Positions 13,651 through 16,471 of a DNA stretch of 16,471 nucleotides are shown piece by piece; the stretch's first letter is position 1; each line of letters starts with the position of its first letter. The DNA comes from JASJBU01 sp965372385. GTDB lineage: Bacteria; Pseudomonadota; Gammaproteobacteria; Chromatiales; Chromatiaceae. The translations under genes and the position numbers were made by a program. The stretch covers positions 1 through 16,471 of the forward strand of contig CBDVCD010000047.1 of the NCBI GenBank assembly GCA_965372385.1, in the 5' to 3' direction. The notes beneath the pieces are model-generated. The model was not told the DNA's origin. It worked only from the letters and a program-made list of their open reading frames with translations, and ran no database searches.

Positions 13651-13669
13651 TAGTTGCAAAAGTCATTGC
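13644..13669. repeat. 26-bp motif shared with the folC-dedD gap
   Basis: This segment agrees with 11304-11329 at 23 of 26 positions (consensus CTGTyAATAGTTGCAAwAGTsATTGC), and with the reverse complement of 11395-11417 at 19 of 23. It lies 40 bases upstream of accD; the other copy lies 25 bases upstream of dedD, in the same orientation relative to the gene. It may be the half-remnant of a small inverted-repeat element. Confidence 0.6.
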
Positions 13670-13692
13670 CTACGGAAAGATCAATAAGGAGG

Positions 13693-14496
13693 CTAGCTGT
13701 CCATTGCTTCGCGCATACTGGAAAGCACCTCAGCCAATGCCGCTGCAATCTCGTCCGGTCGATCGACCAGCGCCTCCACCCGGGACACCAGGGCACTGCC
13801 CACCACTACCGCATCGGCAACCCGGGATACAGCCGCGGCGGTCTTCGCATCCTTGATCCCGAAACCTACGCCAATAGGGAGGTCGGTCTTGGCACGGATT
13901 TCACTCAATTTTGTTGCCACTGCGCTCAGATCAAGATGACTGGCACCGGTAACACCCTTCACGGAAACATAGTAGACAAAACCGTTTGCTGCCTGACAGA
14001 TCCGTTCAATACGCTCAGACGTACTGGTCGGCGCCAGCAGGTAGATCTGATCCAAGGAGTGTTCCCGCAAGGCCTGTAATAGCTCATGACCCTCTTCCGG
14101 AGGAATATCCACCACCAGGGCGCCATCGACTCCCGCGGCCTCAGCATCTTTGGCAAAATTGGCGTAACCCATTACTTCGATGGGATTGAGATAGCCCATC
14201 AACACTACCGGTGTGTGAGCATCCTGTTGCCGAAAGCCTTTCACCATTCCCAGGACATCGTGCAGACTGACGTGATGCTCCAGGGCCCGCTCACTGGCGC
14301 GCTGAATCACCGGTCCATCCGCCATGGGATCGGAAAAAGGTACCCCCAGCTCAATCAGGTCGGCACCCGCCTGCACCATGGCGTGCATCAGATCCACCGT
14401 AACTCCAGGATTTGGATCACCCGCGGTGATGAAAGGGATCAGTGCGGTCCTGTCCTGGGCTTTAAGCTCGCTGAATCTACCCGCAATTCGACTCAT
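13693..14496 (-). CDS. trpA: Tryptophan synthase alpha subunit
   Basis: TrpA splits indole-3-glycerol phosphate into indole and glyceraldehyde 3-phosphate, and indole passes through a tunnel to TrpB. The 267-aa TIM-barrel protein has the catalytic residues exactly where the Salmonella enzyme has them: Glu49 in LIELGVPFSDP and Asp60 in MADGPVIQ. PFITAGDP (about 21-28), the GFG phosphate-binding loop in GVGFGIKD, and VVGSALV are also clear. Its ATG overlaps the trpB stop by 4 bases (ATGA), so the alpha and beta subunits are translationally coupled. accD follows after 88 bases. Confidence 0.98.
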   Translation of the reverse strand: MSRIAGRFSELKAQDRTALIPFITAGDPNPGVTVDLMHAMVQAGADLIELGVPFSDPMADGPVIQRASERALEHHVSLHDVLGMVKGFRQQDAHTPVVLMGYLNPIEVMGYANFAKDAEAAGVDGALVVDIPPEEGHELLQALREHSLDQIYLLAPTSTSERIERICQAANGFVYYVSVKGVTGASHLDLSAVATKLSEIRAKTDLPIGVGFGIKDAKTAAAVSRVADAVVVGSALVSRVEALVDRPDEIAAALAEVLSSMREAMDS

Positions 14497-15710
14497 ATCT
14501 CGAGGCCCTCCCGCGCCGCGACAGTGTGCATATCCTTGTCGCCCCGACCGGACAGGTTCACCAAGATGATCTGATCCTGAGCGAGTGTTGGTGCCAGTTT
14601 GGCGGCATAGGCCAGGGCATGGCTCGATTCCAGTGCCGGGATGATACCTTCGGTGCGGGTCAGGACATGGAAGGCTACCAGCGCTTCTTCATCCGTGATA
14701 GCCACATAGCTTGCCCGCCCACTGTCTTTCAGCCAGGCGTGCTCCGGCCCAACCCCCGGATAGTCGAGACCGGCGGAAATGGAGTGAGTTTCGATGATCT
14801 GCCCATCCTTGTCCTCCATCAGGTAGGTCCGGTTGCCATGTAACACACCGGGCTGCCCGGCACAGAGCGGTGCGGCATGATGGCCGGTCTCCAAACCCTC
14901 TCCCGCGGCCTCGACCCCGTAGATCGCCACATCCGGATCATCCAGGAAGGGATAGAAAAGCCCGATGGCGTTGGATCCCCCACCGACACAGGCCACCAGA
15001 ACATCCGGCAGACGTCCGGCCTGCTGTTGGATCTGTTCCCTCGCCTCCCGGCCGATCACGGTCTGAAAGTCCCGAACCATGGCCGGATAGGGGTGGGGGC
15101 CGGCTACGGTACCGATGATGTAGAAGGTATCGTCCACATTGGTTACCCAGTCCCGCATCGCCTCGTTGAGGGCATCCTTCAACGTTTTGGAGCCTGACTC
15201 CACCGAGCGCACTTGCGTACCCAGTAGCCGCATGCGGTAGACATTCGCCTCCTGGCGGACGATATCCACCGCCCCCATGTAGACCACGCACTCCAGGCCT
15301 AGGCGGGCCGCGACAGTGGCGGTGGCCACACCGTGCTGACCGGCCCCGGTCTCGGCAATGATGCGGGTCTTGCCCATGCGCTTTGCCAGCAGGGCCTGGC
15401 CGATGGTGTTGTTGATCTTATGGGCGCCGGTGTGGTTCAGGTCCTCCCGCTTCAGATAGATCCGGGCACCACCCAGTTCCCGACTCCAGCGTTGCGCGAA
15501 GTAGATCGGCGAAGGGCGGCCCACGTAGTTGGCCAGATCCTCATCCAGTTCCTTGAGAAATTCCGGATCCTGCATATAGTGCTCATAGGCGACGCGCAAC
15601 TCCTCCAGGGGTTCCATCAGGGTTTCCGCCACAAACAGCCCACCATAGGGGCCAAAATGGCCCCGCGCATCCGGCAGACTGCCAATTATCTTTTCAGCTG
15701 TTGTCGCCAC
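14493..15710 (-). CDS. trpB: Tryptophan synthase beta subunit
   Basis: PLP enzyme that condenses indole with serine to make tryptophan. The 405-aa product matches the TrpB1 type. The PLP lysine is Lys98 in HTGAHKINN, the catalytic Glu is Glu120 in AETGAGQHG, and the cofactor phosphate loop GGGSNAIG is at 243-250. GRGDKDM stands near the C terminus. The start is GTG at 15710 with a GGAG ribosome site 6 bases upstream. The gene overlaps the end of trpF by 17 bases and trpA by 4, forming a tight three-gene unit. The identification is firm. Confidence 0.98.
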   Translation of the reverse strand: MATTAEKIIGSLPDARGHFGPYGGLFVAETLMEPLEELRVAYEHYMQDPEFLKELDEDLANYVGRPSPIYFAQRWSRELGGARIYLKREDLNHTGAHKINNTIGQALLAKRMGKTRIIAETGAGQHGVATATVAARLGLECVVYMGAVDIVRQEANVYRMRLLGTQVRSVESGSKTLKDALNEAMRDWVTNVDDTFYIIGTVAGPHPYPAMVRDFQTVIGREAREQIQQQAGRLPDVLVACVGGGSNAIGLFYPFLDDPDVAIYGVEAAGEGLETGHHAAPLCAGQPGVLHGNRTYLMEDKDGQIIETHSISAGLDYPGVGPEHAWLKDSGRASYVAITDEEALVAFHVLTRTEGIIPALESSHALAYAAKLAPTLAQDQIILVNLSGRGDKDMHTVAAREGLEI

Positions 15711-16320
15711 GTTTTACTCCTTCAATGAAGGCCGCTATTTTTCCGGCATCCTTGATGCCTTTCGACGCCTCGACGCCGCCACTCACATCCACCGCATAGG
15801 GACGCACCTGCCGCACCGCCGATTCAATATTCTCCGGATTCAATCCTCCGGCCAGGATTATTCTTGAGGCCATCCGGGCAGGGATTCGTTCCCAGTCGAA
15901 GCGACTCCCAGTGCCACCTGGCCTGCCCGCCTCATAGGCATCCAGTAGTAACGCCGCGGCACCCATATACTCATTTTCGAGCGCCAACAGATCGATCCCC
16001 TCGCGCATCCTTACCGCCTTGATCCATGGACGGCTAAAACCGCTGCAATCTACCGCCTTTTCATGGCCATGAAATTGTAGAAGGTCAATGCGCACGCAGC
16101 CTAACAGTTCGCTGAGCCGCTCACGGGTTTCATTCACGAAAAGCCCCACCACTGTGACGAAGGGAGGCAGCACTGAGACAATCGCCTCTGCCTGCCGCGG
16201 GCTTACCGACCGCGGACTGGGTGGATAGAACACCAAGCCGATGGCATCGGCACCGCAGAGAACCGCGGCAAGGCCGTCTTCCGGGCGGGTGATGCCACAA
16301 ATTTTGATTCGTGTCCTCAT
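15694..16320 (-). CDS. trpF: Phosphoribosylanthranilate isomerase
   Basis: TrpF carries out the Amadori rearrangement of phosphoribosylanthranilate in tryptophan synthesis. The 208-aa TIM-barrel protein has the general base Cys8 in KICGIT and the general acid Asp178 in AVDVSGGVE; LVFYPPSPR and LQFHGHE are also typical. The ATG at 16320 is chosen because it gives MRTRIKICGIT, the usual family start, with AGG just upstream; an in-frame ATG at 16350 would add ten untypical residues. It is the first visible gene of the trpF-trpB-trpA unit. In Pseudomonas truA lies upstream; it is not seen here. No tryptophan-rich leader peptide was found upstream, so classical attenuation is unlikely. Confidence 0.97.
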   Translation of the reverse strand: MRTRIKICGITRPEDGLAAVLCGADAIGLVFYPPSPRSVSPRQAEAIVSVLPPFVTVVGLFVNETRERLSELLGCVRIDLLQFHGHEKAVDCSGFSRPWIKAVRMREGIDLLALENEYMGAAALLLDAYEAGRPGGTGSRFDWERIPARMASRIILAGGLNPENIESAVRQVRPYAVDVSGGVEASKGIKDAGKIAAFIEGVKRGDNS

Positions 16321-16348
16321 GAACCTAGATTCCGCAGTTGACCACTCC

Positions 16349-16375
16349 ATTCTACTATCAACGAGTTGAATTCAA
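16349..16375 (-). promoter_or_regulatory. Possible promoter for trpFBA
   Basis: Minus-strand TTGAAT (16370-16375) and TAGAAT (16349-16354, 5/6) are separated by 15 bases, shorter than ideal. The predicted start of transcription is about 20 bases before the trpF ATG. A TTGAATTCAA palindrome covers the -35 side. Confidence 0.3.
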
Positions 16376-16471
16376 GTGCATTTTGTTCGATAGACCGACT
16401 CATCTGCTAGGTGAATCACGCTACGAGGTAGATTGCACGTTTTTGGCGGCACATGTCTTCGTTGCAACTTC

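Noticed and set aside
16321..16471. Tryptophan attenuator upstream of trpF
   Set aside because: No short peptide with tandem Trp codons and no paired alternative hairpins with a T-run were found.

Overview
The window looks like a chromosomal core segment of a gammaproteobacterium. The gene blocks are mnmA-hflD, fmdB-DUF502-aspS-nudB and trpF-trpB-trpA-accD-folC-dedD. A PomAB-type (sodium-type) flagellar stator and a type II secretion gspC are also present. These orders are familiar from Pseudomonas, Escherichia and their relatives; a free-living or host-associated Chromatiales-like bacterium is my guess from general resemblance, not something the sequence proves. No rRNA, tRNA, CRISPR array, prophage or complete insertion sequence was seen.

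Layout. Positions 1-1323 (+ strand) hold the 3' part of mnmA and all of hflD. A 94-bp palindromic repeat follows in the convergent gap. From 2798 down to 1531 (- strand) an overlapping pair encodes YjbQ and a DUF4743 Nudix hydrolase, both tied by family knowledge to thiamin. Next come nudB (GTG start), a 245-bp MITE-like element filling the whole nudB/aspS gap, then aspS, a DUF502 membrane protein and an FmdB-type zinc ribbon protein, all on the - strand. Positions 6600-8902 (- strand) form a pomA-pomB-pilZ motility unit. A divergent promoter region of about 230 bp separates it from a + strand gene (9136-9774) that fuses a DUF971 domain to a MoaD/ThiS-like domain. From 16320 down to 9820 (- strand) lie trpF-trpB-trpA, accD, folC, dedD and gspC.

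How the genes work together: trpF, trpB and trpA overlap and supply the last steps of tryptophan synthesis. accD (fatty acid synthesis) and folC plus nudB (folate) are housekeeping. mnmA and aspS act on tRNA. PomA and PomB form the stator channel, and the downstream PilZ protein is a candidate c-di-GMP-responsive regulator of it. gspC stands alone, with no other gsp gene in the window, where cvpA-purF usually follows dedD.

The most unusual items are the MITE-like element that supplies the start codon and first three codons of nudB, the DUF971-MoaD fusion that lacks the C-terminal Gly-Gly, the thiamin-linked gene pair, the PilZ protein whose c-di-GMP motif is split by a helical insert, the isolated gspC, and two families of small intergenic repeats. 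No stretch over 300 bases lacks a gene.
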